A stretch of DNA of 64,000 nucleotides from Ohtaekwangia sp036786105. GTDB taxonomy: Bacteria > Bacteroidota > Bacteroidia > Cytophagales > Cyclobacteriaceae. Shown here in pieces: positions 7,752 through 16,002 of the stretch. Each line of letters begins with the position of its first letter. Within the stretch, counting starts at the first letter, position 1. The position numbers were made by a program, and so were the translations under genes. Below the pieces are notes generated by a model. It did not search any database and was not told the DNA's origin. It worked only from the letters and a program-made list of their open reading frames with translations. The stretch lies in assembly GCF_036786105.1 (NCBI RefSeq), contig NZ_DAIQRQ010000002.1, positions 1-64,000 of the forward strand. The letters are read 5' to 3'.

Positions 7752-8810
7752 ATGGCTGCAAAAAAAATACTTATTACTGGCGGAGCAGGCTTTATAGGCT
7801 CCCATGTGGTTCGACTTTTTGTGAACAAGTATCCCGCATATACTATTGTCAACCTCGACAAACTTACGTACGCAGGCAATCTGGAGAACCTCAAGGATGT
7901 AGAGAAAAAACCGAACTACAATTTTGAGCGTGGCGATATTCTGGATATAGAATTTCTCAACTCGGTATTTAGCAAGTATGAGATTGATGGTGTAGTACAC
8001 CTTGCGGCAGAATCGCATGTAGATCGTTCGCTTCACAATCCTACGGAGTTTGCAAACACCAACATCATTGGTACGCTAAACTTGTTACGTGCCGCTCAAA
8101 CAGCCTGGCAAGGAAACTTTGAGAACAAACGGTTCTACCACATCTCAACGGATGAGGTATATGGATCTGCAGAACATGGTGGCTTCTTCACAGAAGAAAC
8201 TCCCATCGATCCACGCTCTCCTTACTCAGCATCAAAGGCCAGCAGCGATCACTTTGTAAGTGCCTATCACAATAGTTTCGCACTGCCAACAATGATAAGC
8301 CGTTGTTCCAATAACTATGGACCTTTTCATTTCCCTGAGAAATTGATTCCGTTGATGATTAACAACATCATTAACAATAAACCACTGCCCGTATACGGCA
8401 AGGGAGAAAACATTCGCGACTGGTTATTTGTTGAAGACCATGCGCGTGCTATCGATACTATTTTCCACAAGGGTAAACCAGGAGAAGTATATAACATTGG
8501 CGGTAATAACGAGTGGAAGAATATAGATCTGGTGAATCTGCTTTGCCACATCATGGATAAGAAGCTCAACCGGGCAGAAGGCACGTCAGCCAAGCTGATA
8601 ACACATGTGAAGGATCGCCCGGGCCATGACCTGCGCTATGCTATTGATGCATCTAAACTGATCAGCGAAACCGGCTGGCGTCCGGAAGTAACATTCGAGA
8701 TTGGCCTTGAGAAAACTGTTGACTGGTATCTGGCCAATACTACATGGCTTAACAACGTTACTTCGGGCGAATACCTGAAGTATTACAACAGCATGTATCA
8801 GGAGAGATAA
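7752..8810 (+). CDS. rmlB: dTDP-glucose 4,6-dehydratase
   Basis: 352 residues. Turns dTDP-glucose into dTDP-4-keto-6-deoxyglucose, the branch point to rhamnose and other deoxysugars. NAD motif TGGAGFIGSH at 9-18, HLAAESHVDRS at 83-93, the catalytic STDEVYGS with D134 and E135, and Y158/K162 in YSASKASSDH. It starts 10 bases after the previous gene and is followed after 75 bases by rmlA, whose product is its substrate. rmlC and rmlD are not present in the window. Confidence 0.95.
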   Translation: MAAKKILITGGAGFIGSHVVRLFVNKYPAYTIVNLDKLTYAGNLENLKDVEKKPNYNFERGDILDIEFLNSVFSKYEIDGVVHLAAESHVDRSLHNPTEFANTNIIGTLNLLRAAQTAWQGNFENKRFYHISTDEVYGSAEHGGFFTEETPIDPRSPYSASKASSDHFVSAYHNSFALPTMISRCSNNYGPFHFPEKLIPLMINNIINNKPLPVYGKGENIRDWLFVEDHARAIDTIFHKGKPGEVYNIGGNNEWKNIDLVNLLCHIMDKKLNRAEGTSAKLITHVKDRPGHDLRYAIDASKLISETGWRPEVTFEIGLEKTVDWYLANTTWLNNVTSGEYLKYYNSMYQER

Positions 8811-8885
8811 CAGAGGGAGTTATATTCTTCTCTCTCAAACCAGTTGTATTTGTTTTTAGCATCAACTTAAACACGTAGCGAAAAC

Positions 8886-9752
8886 ATGAAAGGTATAATT
8901 TTAGCCGGTGGCTCCGGCACACGCCTGTATCCATTAACCATTGCGGTTAGCAAGCAACTCATGCCGTTGTATGACAAGCCGATGATATACTATCCGCTTT
9001 CGGTGTTGATGATGGCAGGCATTCGTGAAATTCTGATAATCGCCACACCGCACGATATGCCCATGTTCCAAAAATTATTGGGCGATGGGAAGAGCCTTGG
9101 TTGTTCATTTAGCTATGAAGTGCAACCTAAACCGGAAGGACTTGCACAGGCTTTTATTATTGGAGAGAAATTTATTGGTAACGATAAAGTGGCTCTTATT
9201 CTGGGCGATAATATTTTCTATGGATCAGGCATGCAAAAGTTATTGCAGTCGAATGTGAATCCGGACGGAGGTGTAGTGTTCGCTTACCACGTTATGGACC
9301 CGGAACGCTATGGTGTAGTTGAGTTTGACGCAAACAAAAAGGCCATTTCCATTGAAGAAAAACCTGCTAAACCAAAGTCAAACTACGCAGTGCCCGGACT
9401 ATATTTTTATGATAATGAGGTTGTAAAAATTTCAAAAGAACTGAAGCCGAGCCCGCGTGGGGAACTGGAGATAACCGATGTAAACAACATCTACCTGAAA
9501 CAAGGCAAACTTACTGTAGCGCCCATGAGCCGCGGCACGGCATGGCTGGATACGGGTACATTCGACTCGCTGATGCAAGCTGCTAACTTTGTTCAAACCA
9601 TAGAGCAACGCCAGGGATTAAAAATAGGATGTATTGAGGAGATTGCTTTCAGACAGGGTTTCATCTCTAAAGACCAGTTACTGACACTGGCCAAGCCGCT
9701 TGAAAAAAGTGGTTATGGTGTTTACCTGAAGAATCTGCCGGAATATATCTGA
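8886..9752 (+). CDS. rmlA: Glucose-1-phosphate thymidylyltransferase
   Basis: 288 residues, the standard RmlA length. Makes dTDP-glucose from glucose-1-phosphate and dTTP. N-terminal nucleotide-binding motif LAGGSGTRLYPLT (6-18), then KQLMPLYDKPMIYYPLS, the metal-binding LILGDNIFYGSG near 104, and PRGELEITDVN and GTAWLDTGTFDSL in the second half. It completes the supply of substrate for the adjacent rmlB. The following HD-domain gene begins 11 bases later and may be co-transcribed. Confidence 0.95.
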   Translation: MKGIILAGGSGTRLYPLTIAVSKQLMPLYDKPMIYYPLSVLMMAGIREILIIATPHDMPMFQKLLGDGKSLGCSFSYEVQPKPEGLAQAFIIGEKFIGNDKVALILGDNIFYGSGMQKLLQSNVNPDGGVVFAYHVMDPERYGVVEFDANKKAISIEEKPAKPKSNYAVPGLYFYDNEVVKISKELKPSPRGELEITDVNNIYLKQGKLTVAPMSRGTAWLDTGTFDSLMQAANFVQTIEQRQGLKIGCIEEIAFRQGFISKDQLLTLAKPLEKSGYGVYLKNLPEYI

Positions 9753-9763
9753 TATACTCGTTC

Positions 9764-10387
9764 ATGCTCGCTCAATATTTTGAAGAAGCTGTTATGCGCT
9801 ATTGTCATGATCAGCGCGTGGCTGCAAAGCTCTGGTCAGAAATTGAGAAGCACTACACATCGAAGAAGCGCTACTATCACACGTTGGCACATCTTGAAAG
9901 TCTGGTAACGGAACTTTGGTTGCTTCGCGATTGTATTGAGGATTGGGATTGTATTTTATTCTCCATCGCCTATCACGACATTATCTACAATACACTCAAT
10001 AAGGATAATGAAGAGAAAAGCGCAGCCTTCGCGGCAGAACAATTAAGAACAATTTCTTTTCCCGGCCAACGGATTGATCGATGCGTTGCACAGATATTGG
10101 CAACCAAGAGCCACGCAGTAAGTGAAGACAGCGATGCGAATCTTTTCACAGATTCAGATCTTTCTGTACTCGGATCAGATTGGGATGTGTACGGCCAGTA
10201 CGCGCGAAATATTCGAAAAGAATATTCCTTCTATCCGGATTTGCTTTATAAACCGGGAAGGAAGAAAGTTTTGCAGCATTTTCTTTCAATGGAAAGGATC
10301 TTTAAAACAGAACAGTTCTTTTCCCGCTTTGAGGATAAGGCGCGAAAAAACCTTTTGCAGGAGTTTGAAACCCTCTCGGAATCCTGA
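9764..10387 (+). CDS. Predicted HD-superfamily metal-dependent phosphohydrolase
   Basis: 207 residues. The pattern RYYHTLAHL (36-44), AYHDIIYNT with the HD pair at 71-72, DNEEKSA (81-87) and FTDSDLSVLGSD further on is typical of the COG4339-type HD proteins found in many bacteria. Metal ligands expected for the fold (His, His-Asp, Asp) are all visible. The substrate of these proteins is unknown. It sits 11 bases after rmlA, so co-transcription is likely but a functional link with dTDP-sugars is not implied. A new promoter for rimP lies directly behind it. Confidence 0.8.
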   Translation: MLAQYFEEAVMRYCHDQRVAAKLWSEIEKHYTSKKRYYHTLAHLESLVTELWLLRDCIEDWDCILFSIAYHDIIYNTLNKDNEEKSAAFAAEQLRTISFPGQRIDRCVAQILATKSHAVSEDSDANLFTDSDLSVLGSDWDVYGQYARNIRKEYSFYPDLLYKPGRKKVLQHFLSMERIFKTEQFFSRFEDKARKNLLQEFETLSES

Positions 10388-10401
10388 CAAATACTGTAAA
10401 G

Positions 10402-10433
10402 TTTGGCATTAATGTAAAAAAGGTATACTTTTG
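10402..10433 (+). promoter_or_regulatory. Bacteroidota-type promoter of the rimP-nusA-infB operon
   Basis: TTTG (10402-10405), a 20-base spacer and TACTTTTG (10426-10433) match the consensus closely. Transcription should start near 10437-10440, leaving a leader of about 60 bases that contains the hairpin at 10456-10479. Confidence 0.8.
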
Positions 10434-10455
10434 CGAAAGTTTCTGAGTATTCTTT

Positions 10456-10483
10456 AAGAGGGGACCAACGTCCCCTCTTTGTT
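10456..10483 (+). terminator. Leader hairpin (possible attenuator) upstream of rimP
   Basis: AAGAGGGGA (10456-10464) pairs perfectly with TCCCCTCTT (10471-10479) around a 6-base loop and is followed by TTTGTTTATAG. It lies after the rimP promoter and before the rimP start, so it is not an ordinary gene-end terminator unless it ends read-through from rmlA and the HD gene. An attenuator or protein-binding leader is possible. Confidence 0.6.
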
Positions 10484-10499
10484 TATAGAATTTTTTTCA

Positions 10500-10964
10500 A
10501 TGGATATAGCAGCAGAGATAAAACGCATAGCGGAGTTGGCACTGGTTGATCAAAGTCAGTTTATTGTCGATGTTATCGTTTCGTCAAAGCAAGGTCCTCG
10601 AAAAATATTGGTATTGCTGGATAGCGACAAAGGCATAAGCATCGATGAATGCGCAGACCTGAGTCGCGCGTTGTCCAAGCAGTTGGATGAAGTAACATGG
10701 CTTGAAGAAAGCTATACACTGGAAGTATCAACCCCGGGACTGGATCATCCATTGAAGTTGACGCGCCAGTATCATAAAAATATCGGACGCAGGCTGAGGG
10801 TGAAGACCAGAGAGAAGCAGGAGGAAGGAAAGCTTACAGGTGTGACCGATGAGAAGATTGTGTTAGAACAGGAAACAGGTTCCGGCAAAAGGAAAGAAGT
10901 AAAAGCAATTGAAATCCCATTTACAGACATAGAAAAAGCTTTTGTGTTAGTAAGTTTTAAATAA
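10500..10964 (+). CDS. rimP: Ribosome maturation factor RimP
   Basis: 154 residues from ATG 10500. An in-frame ATG at 10479 lies on the last base of the leader hairpin and would add FIEFFS-like residues not seen in the family, so 10500 is preferred. RimP helps late assembly of the 30S subunit. Sequence marks are VLLDSDKGISIDECADLSRALSKQLDE and the hallmark YTLEVSTPGLDHPLK, followed by a C-terminal SH3-like barrel. First gene of the conserved rimP-nusA-infB order, 8 bases before nusA. Confidence 0.93.
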   Translation: MDIAAEIKRIAELALVDQSQFIVDVIVSSKQGPRKILVLLDSDKGISIDECADLSRALSKQLDEVTWLEESYTLEVSTPGLDHPLKLTRQYHKNIGRRLRVKTREKQEEGKLTGVTDEKIVLEQETGSGKRKEVKAIEIPFTDIEKAFVLVSFK

Positions 10965-10972
10965 GACGAACC

Positions 10973-12217
10973 ATGGATGCACATGAATTGATTCAGTCAT
11001 TTGCTGAATTTGCAAAACAAAAGAACATCGACCGGCCTACGATGATCCGGATTCTGGAAGATGTTTTCAAAAACATGATCCGGAAGAGATATGAGTCGGA
11101 TGAAAACTTCGATGTGATTATCAATGCGGATAAAGGCGATCTTGAAATCTATCGCTTCCGCGAGATTGTTGATGATGACTCCGAAGACATTTGGGATTTC
11201 GACAAAATAAGTTTGTCGGAAGCGCGCAAAATAGAACCTGATTTCGAAGTAGGTGAAGAAGTATCTGAACAGATTTACATCGAAGATTTTGGTCGCAGAG
11301 CTGTAACAACAGCGAGACAAACGCTGATTCAAAAAGTAAAAGACCTGGAGAAAGATATACTTTTCCAGAAGTATAAAGATCTGGTAGGCGAAATCATAGC
11401 CGGCGAAGTATACCAGGTGCTGAGTAAGGAAGTTTTATTGACTGACGCAGAAGGAAATGAGATTGCCATTCCACGCAGTGAGCAGATTCAAAAGGATCGC
11501 TACCGTAAAGGCGAGAACGTAAGAGCAATTGTTCACAAGGTGGAGATGGTAAATGGTAATCCGAAGATCATTCTTTCCCGTACATCACCTGTATTTCTGG
11601 AACGCTTGTTCGAGCAGGAAGTACCGGAAGTGTACGATGGGCTGATCACCATCAAAAAAGTTGTTCGTGAGCCAGGTGAGCGTGCTAAAGTTGCTGTAGA
11701 ATCTTACGATGACAGGATTGATCCGGTGGGTGCTTGCGTTGGTATGAAAGGATCGCGCATTCACGCTATTGTTCGTGAACTGCAGAATGAAAATATAGAT
11801 GTTATAAATTATACTGAAAACCTGGAACTATATATCCAGCGTGCGTTGAGTCCTGCAAAAATTACCTCCATTAAAGTGGATAAAGAGAATGGACGCGCAT
11901 CAGTATATCTGAAGCCCGACCAAGTATCTCTGGCAATTGGTAAAGGAGGTTTGAATATTAAACTGGCCAGCCGCCTGGTGGGTTATGAAATAGACGTGTT
12001 CCGCGAACTTGCCGAAGGTCAGGTAGAAGAAGATGTTGACCTGGATGAATTCTCAGATGAGATTGAAAGCTGGGTAATTGATGAGTTGAATCGTATTGGT
12101 CTTGATACAGCGAAGAGTGTACTGGCGCTTTCCAAAGATGAACTGGTAAGAAGAACAGACCTCGAAGAAGAAACTGTAGAAGGTGTATTGAACATCCTGA
12201 AGAAGGAGTTCGAATAA
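10973..12217 (+). CDS. nusA: Transcription termination/antitermination factor NusA
   Basis: 414 residues: an N-terminal RNA-polymerase-binding domain (about 1-130), an S1 domain around GEIIAGEVYQVLSKEVLL, then two KH domains; the first contains DPVGACVGMKGSRIHAIVREL and the second SLAIGKGGLNIKLASRLVGYEIDV. A short acidic C-terminal helix-hairpin-helix-like tail follows (ELNRIGLDTAKSVLALSKDELVRRTDLEEE). It lacks the duplicated acidic repeats of enterobacterial NusA, as is common outside proteobacteria. Binds RNA polymerase and nascent RNA to control pausing and termination. Central gene of the rimP operon. Confidence 0.95.
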   Translation: MDAHELIQSFAEFAKQKNIDRPTMIRILEDVFKNMIRKRYESDENFDVIINADKGDLEIYRFREIVDDDSEDIWDFDKISLSEARKIEPDFEVGEEVSEQIYIEDFGRRAVTTARQTLIQKVKDLEKDILFQKYKDLVGEIIAGEVYQVLSKEVLLTDAEGNEIAIPRSEQIQKDRYRKGENVRAIVHKVEMVNGNPKIILSRTSPVFLERLFEQEVPEVYDGLITIKKVVREPGERAKVAVESYDDRIDPVGACVGMKGSRIHAIVRELQNENIDVINYTENLELYIQRALSPAKITSIKVDKENGRASVYLKPDQVSLAIGKGGLNIKLASRLVGYEIDVFRELAEGQVEEDVDLDEFSDEIESWVIDELNRIGLDTAKSVLALSKDELVRRTDLEEETVEGVLNILKKEFE

Positions 12218-12343
12218 ATCGTTTGAGATTTGGGTTTTATAATGAATCCTTAATAGTGAGCGATGAACTGTGAACAATAAGTTAAATTGCGCAACTGGGC
12301 GCATTTGAATTTTAAAGTCCTTAAAAAACAGGCATATTTGAAT

Positions 12344-15211
12344 ATGGCAGAAGAAAAGTTGATCAGGTTGAGTCAGGCAGCAAGGAAGCTCAATGTGGGG
12401 CACAACACCATTTTGGACTTTCTGGCGAAAAAGGGTTTTGAGGTTGAGAACAACCCCAATGCTAAACTCACGCCTGAGCAATTCAACCTTTTGTCGAAAG
12501 AGTTTGCCTCTTCTGCAACCGACAAACTGGAGGCTTCCGGTCTTCACATCGGAGCCAAGCATGCAGACAATCTTGTGTTGGAGAGTGAAAAAGAACTGGC
12601 CAAGAAGCGTGTAGAGGAAGAAGAGCGCATCATGATTAAAAACCTCGGCTCCAAAGAGGTTAAAGCGAAAGAGGAAGCCAAGCCCGACAAGATTGAGCGT
12701 GAAAAGCCGAAGCTTGAAGGTATCAAGGTATTAGGTAAAATTGATCTTGAGAAAAAACCGGCTATTAAAGCTGAAGAAGAACCAATCCCGGTAGTTGAAA
12801 AACCTGTTGTTGAAAAACAACCCGTTGCCGAGAAGAAAGAGGTTAACGAAGTAAAAGAGGTAATAGAGGTTAAGGAGACGAAGGAACCTGTTAAAGAGGT
12901 TGTAAAAGAAACACCTAAAGTTGTAGAACAACCTCCGGTAGTTACCCCAAAAGTTGTTGAGCAACCTGTAGCAGAAAAACCAGCTGAGCCTGAACTTGAG
13001 CTTATCAAAGCGAGAGCAGACCGGTTGAAAGGTTTAAAAGTTGTTGATAAGATCGAGCTCCCGGTTGATAAGAAGAAAGATTCACCGGTAGCATCATCTG
13101 ATACAAAAGATGATCGGAAAGGTAAGCGTCCACGCAAACGCATTCCTACAGCCGATGATCAACAGCAAGGTGGCCAGGGTGGTCAGCAACAAGGCCAGGG
13201 TCAGGGACAAGGTCAGCATCACCATCGCCCTAATCAACAGCGCCCACATCAACAACAACGGGGTAAAGGACCTCATCAACATCCGCCGCGAGTTCAGAAA
13301 GAAGAGCCTACTGAAAAGGAGATCCAGGATCAAATACGCGCTACACTTGCAAAACTGAGTGGTGGTGGTAAAAAGACCAGCGGATCGAAGTACAGAAGAG
13401 AGAAGCGACAGGCTAACTCTGAAGCGCAGGAACAACAAATGCTTCAGGAACAAGAAGCATCCAAAACATTGCGTGTAACAGAATTTATTTCTGCCAATGA
13501 CCTTGCGTCACTGATGGATGTTTCTGTCAACGAGGTAATTTCGACATGTCTGAGTCTGGGTATGTTTGTTTCGATCAACCAGCGACTTGATGCAGAAGCA
13601 ATCACCGTTATAGCCGATGAGTTCGGATACAATGTTCAGTTCACTTCTGCCGAAGAAGAGCTGGAGGTAGAAGCAGATCAAGACAGCGAAGAAGATATGC
13701 AACCGCGTGCGCCAATCGTTACGATTATGGGTCACGTTGACCACGGTAAAACTTCGTTGCTTGACTACATCCGTAATACAAAAGTTACAGCATCAGAAGC
13801 AGGTGGTATAACACAGCACATCGGAGCGTATGATGTAACTACGAAGAGTGGTAACAAGATTGCATTCCTCGATACACCCGGTCACGAAGCGTTTACCGCG
13901 ATGCGTGCGCGTGGTGCTAAACTTACCGATATAGCCATCATTGTGGTAGCAGCCGACGATGACGTGATGCCACAAACAAAAGAAGCGATCAATCACGCAC
14001 AGGTGGCCGGTGTACCGATCGTTATCGCCATCAACAAGATTGATAAGCCGAGTGCAAATCCGGATAAGATTCGCGAATCGCTTTCTAAAATCAATATCCT
14101 TGTAGAAGAGTGGGGTGGTAAATATCAAAGCCAGGAGATCTCTGCTAAATCCGGAAAAGGTATAGATGATCTGCTCGAAAAAGTATTGCTCGAAGCAGAA
14201 CTTCTCAACCTGAAAGCAAATCCTGACAGGAATGCAACAGGATCAATTATTGAAGCGTCACTCGATAAGGGTCGCGGATATGTAGCCACTGTGATGGTAC
14301 AGACTGGTACGTTGAAGATCGGAGATATAGTATTGGCGGGAGCACATTACGGTCGCGTGAAAGCGATGTTTGACGACACCGGTAAAAAAGTAACAGAAGC
14401 AGGGCCATCTACTCCGGTAGTGTTGTTGGGTCTTGACGGAGCGCCACAGGCAGGTGAGAAGTTTAGCGTGATGGAATCAGATCGTGAGGCACGTGAACTT
14501 GCTGGAAAGAGAAGTCAGTTGTTGCGTGAGCAAAGTATACGCACCAAAAAACATATTACACTGGATGAGATCGGAAGACGTCTAGCGATCGGAAGCTTCA
14601 AGCAATTGAATGTGATTGTGAAAGGTGACGTGGATGGATCGGTAGAAGCATTGTCAGATTCATTGTTGAAACTTTCTACTCCTGAAATTCAAGTGGCCAT
14701 TATACACCGTGGCGTAGGGCAGATATCGGAGTCCGATGTATTGCTGGCATCTGCATCTGATGCCATTATACTTGGCTTCCAGGTGCGTCCTTCCAATTCG
14801 GCGAAACGCGTAGCAGAGAATGAAGAGATCGAAATTCGTCTCTACTCAATCATCTACGATGCAATCAACGATGTGAAGGCTGCGATGGAAGGTATGTTGG
14901 CGCCTGAAACTGAAGAAGTGATTGTAGGTAACGCAGAAGTGCGCGAAACATTCAAGATTTCGAAAATTGGTACAATTGCCGGATGTATGGTTACCGATGG
15001 ATCGATAAAACGTTCGAATCCGATTCGTTTGATCCGCGATGGTATTGTGATATACGCTGGTAAACTTGGATCACTCAAGCGTCATAAAGATGATGCGAGC
15101 GAGGTGAGATCTGGTTTCGACTGCGGTATAGGCATCGATGGTTTCAACAACATTGAGACGGGCGATGTAATTGAAAGCTACGAGCAGCGCGAAGTAAAGC
15201 GCACGCTCTAA
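12344..15211 (+). CDS. infB: Translation initiation factor IF-2
   Basis: 955 residues from ATG 12344; the frame extends to 12287 but IF-2 proteins of this group begin MAEEKLIRLSQAARKLNVG. GTPase that places fMet-tRNA on the 30S subunit. Order: a winged N-terminal domain, a long variable linker with a Lys/Glu/Val/Pro-rich block (about 130-225) and a Gln/Gly/His-rich block (about 272-316), then the G domain with GHVDHGKTS near residue 462, DTPGHEAFT and NKIDKP, followed by domains II, III and IV. Third gene of the rimP operon, which ends in a strong terminator at 15234. The low-complexity linker is unusual in composition but harmless to the assignment. Confidence 0.97.
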   Translation: MAEEKLIRLSQAARKLNVGHNTILDFLAKKGFEVENNPNAKLTPEQFNLLSKEFASSATDKLEASGLHIGAKHADNLVLESEKELAKKRVEEEERIMIKNLGSKEVKAKEEAKPDKIEREKPKLEGIKVLGKIDLEKKPAIKAEEEPIPVVEKPVVEKQPVAEKKEVNEVKEVIEVKETKEPVKEVVKETPKVVEQPPVVTPKVVEQPVAEKPAEPELELIKARADRLKGLKVVDKIELPVDKKKDSPVASSDTKDDRKGKRPRKRIPTADDQQQGGQGGQQQGQGQGQGQHHHRPNQQRPHQQQRGKGPHQHPPRVQKEEPTEKEIQDQIRATLAKLSGGGKKTSGSKYRREKRQANSEAQEQQMLQEQEASKTLRVTEFISANDLASLMDVSVNEVISTCLSLGMFVSINQRLDAEAITVIADEFGYNVQFTSAEEELEVEADQDSEEDMQPRAPIVTIMGHVDHGKTSLLDYIRNTKVTASEAGGITQHIGAYDVTTKSGNKIAFLDTPGHEAFTAMRARGAKLTDIAIIVVAADDDVMPQTKEAINHAQVAGVPIVIAINKIDKPSANPDKIRESLSKINILVEEWGGKYQSQEISAKSGKGIDDLLEKVLLEAELLNLKANPDRNATGSIIEASLDKGRGYVATVMVQTGTLKIGDIVLAGAHYGRVKAMFDDTGKKVTEAGPSTPVVLLGLDGAPQAGEKFSVMESDREARELAGKRSQLLREQSIRTKKHITLDEIGRRLAIGSFKQLNVIVKGDVDGSVEALSDSLLKLSTPEIQVAIIHRGVGQISESDVLLASASDAIILGFQVRPSNSAKRVAENEEIEIRLYSIIYDAINDVKAAMEGMLAPETEEVIVGNAEVRETFKISKIGTIAGCMVTDGSIKRSNPIRLIRDGIVIYAGKLGSLKRHKDDASEVRSGFDCGIGIDGFNNIETGDVIESYEQREVKRTL

Positions 15212-15233
15212 TCAACATAAACTTTACTGAAAG

Positions 15234-15263
15234 GCCTGGTCAGAATATTGATCAGGCTTTTTT
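15234..15263 (+). terminator. Rho-independent terminator of infB
   Basis: GCCTGGTCA (15234-15242) and TGATCAGGC (15249-15257) form a 9-bp stem with one G-U pair and loop GAATAT, followed by six T. Confidence 0.85.
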
Positions 15264-15313
15264 AATCTTAAGGCAACACTCATTTCTTTTTGTTGCTTTT
15301 CTTTTGCAAAATC

Positions 15314-15973
15314 ATGGAGTTCATTCAGCAATATTGGATTTACGGACTAGGCTTTTTTGCCCAGTCGTTATTTGGTGCACGCCTCGTAGTACAATTATTC
15401 CATTCCGAGAAGCAGGGAAAAGTTGCATCGCCTACAATTTTTTGGCAATTGAGCCTGCTCGCGTCTTTTCTGTTCCTTATATATGGCGTTGTTCGCAACG
15501 ATATAGTGATCATTCTGGGCCAAACACTTTCGTATTTTATATACATCCGAAACTTGCAATTGAAGCACGATTGGGCAAAAATTCCATTCGTAATTCGAAT
15601 AATCCTTCTGGTCTTGCCAGTCGTTACGTTTGCATGGATTGTGGTGGGTGCCAATGAAAAGATGGCCAGTATATTTTCAAACAGTGACTTTACTAATCCT
15701 GTTATTGTTATGGGCGCTATTGGCCAGCTTATGCTCAATCTCCGGTTTGTACATCAATGGTATTATTCCGAGAAACATAAGACATCTTTATTGCCTTTAG
15801 GCTTTTGGATAATAAGCACCCTTGCATCCGTGCTTATACTGATCTACGCCTCTTATCGCATAGATCCGGTGCTGCTGGTGGCGCAGGGCATGGGTATATT
15901 TGTATACGTGCGCAATATCTTCATTTATCGTAAGCAAAAAGCTGCTCTTAGTAACGAGTTCAAAAACGGTTAA
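15314..15973 (+). CDS. Membrane protein with two lipid-A-disaccharide-synthase N-terminal (LAB_N) domains
   Basis: 219 residues from ATG 15314 (an upstream in-frame start at 15290 adds a less likely tail). Multi-pass inner membrane protein with about six hydrophobic segments. The first half reads GFFAQSLFGARLVVQLFHSEKQGK... ending SYFIYIRNLQLK; the second half repeats the plan with GQLMLNLRFVHQWYYSEKHK... ending GIFVYVRNIFIYRK. Each half is a LAB_N-type domain, found alone or attached to LpxB. The exact function is unknown; a role in lipid A or dolichol-like lipid handling is only suggested by the name of the family. Next gene begins 29 bases later. Confidence 0.8.
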   Translation: MEFIQQYWIYGLGFFAQSLFGARLVVQLFHSEKQGKVASPTIFWQLSLLASFLFLIYGVVRNDIVIILGQTLSYFIYIRNLQLKHDWAKIPFVIRIILLVLPVVTFAWIVVGANEKMASIFSNSDFTNPVIVMGAIGQLMLNLRFVHQWYYSEKHKTSLLPLGFWIISTLASVLILIYASYRIDPVLLVAQGMGIFVYVRNIFIYRKQKAALSNEFKNG

Positions 15974-16002
15974 ATTTACTTTCAGGAAAGCAAATTAAAA
16001 CT

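Noticed and set aside
10479..10499. Upstream ATG for rimP
   Set aside because: It overlaps the end of the leader hairpin and adds residues not seen in RimP.
12544..13143. 199-residue open frame antisense to infB
   Set aside because: It mirrors the Lys/Glu/Val/Pro-rich linker of IF-2 and has Ser/Thr/Phe-rich composition typical of a shadow frame.
13110..13453. Repetitive CAAGGNCAGGG bases in infB, first suspected as a repeat array
   Set aside because: They encode the Gln/Gly/His-rich linker in frame and lack the spacer pattern of a CRISPR.
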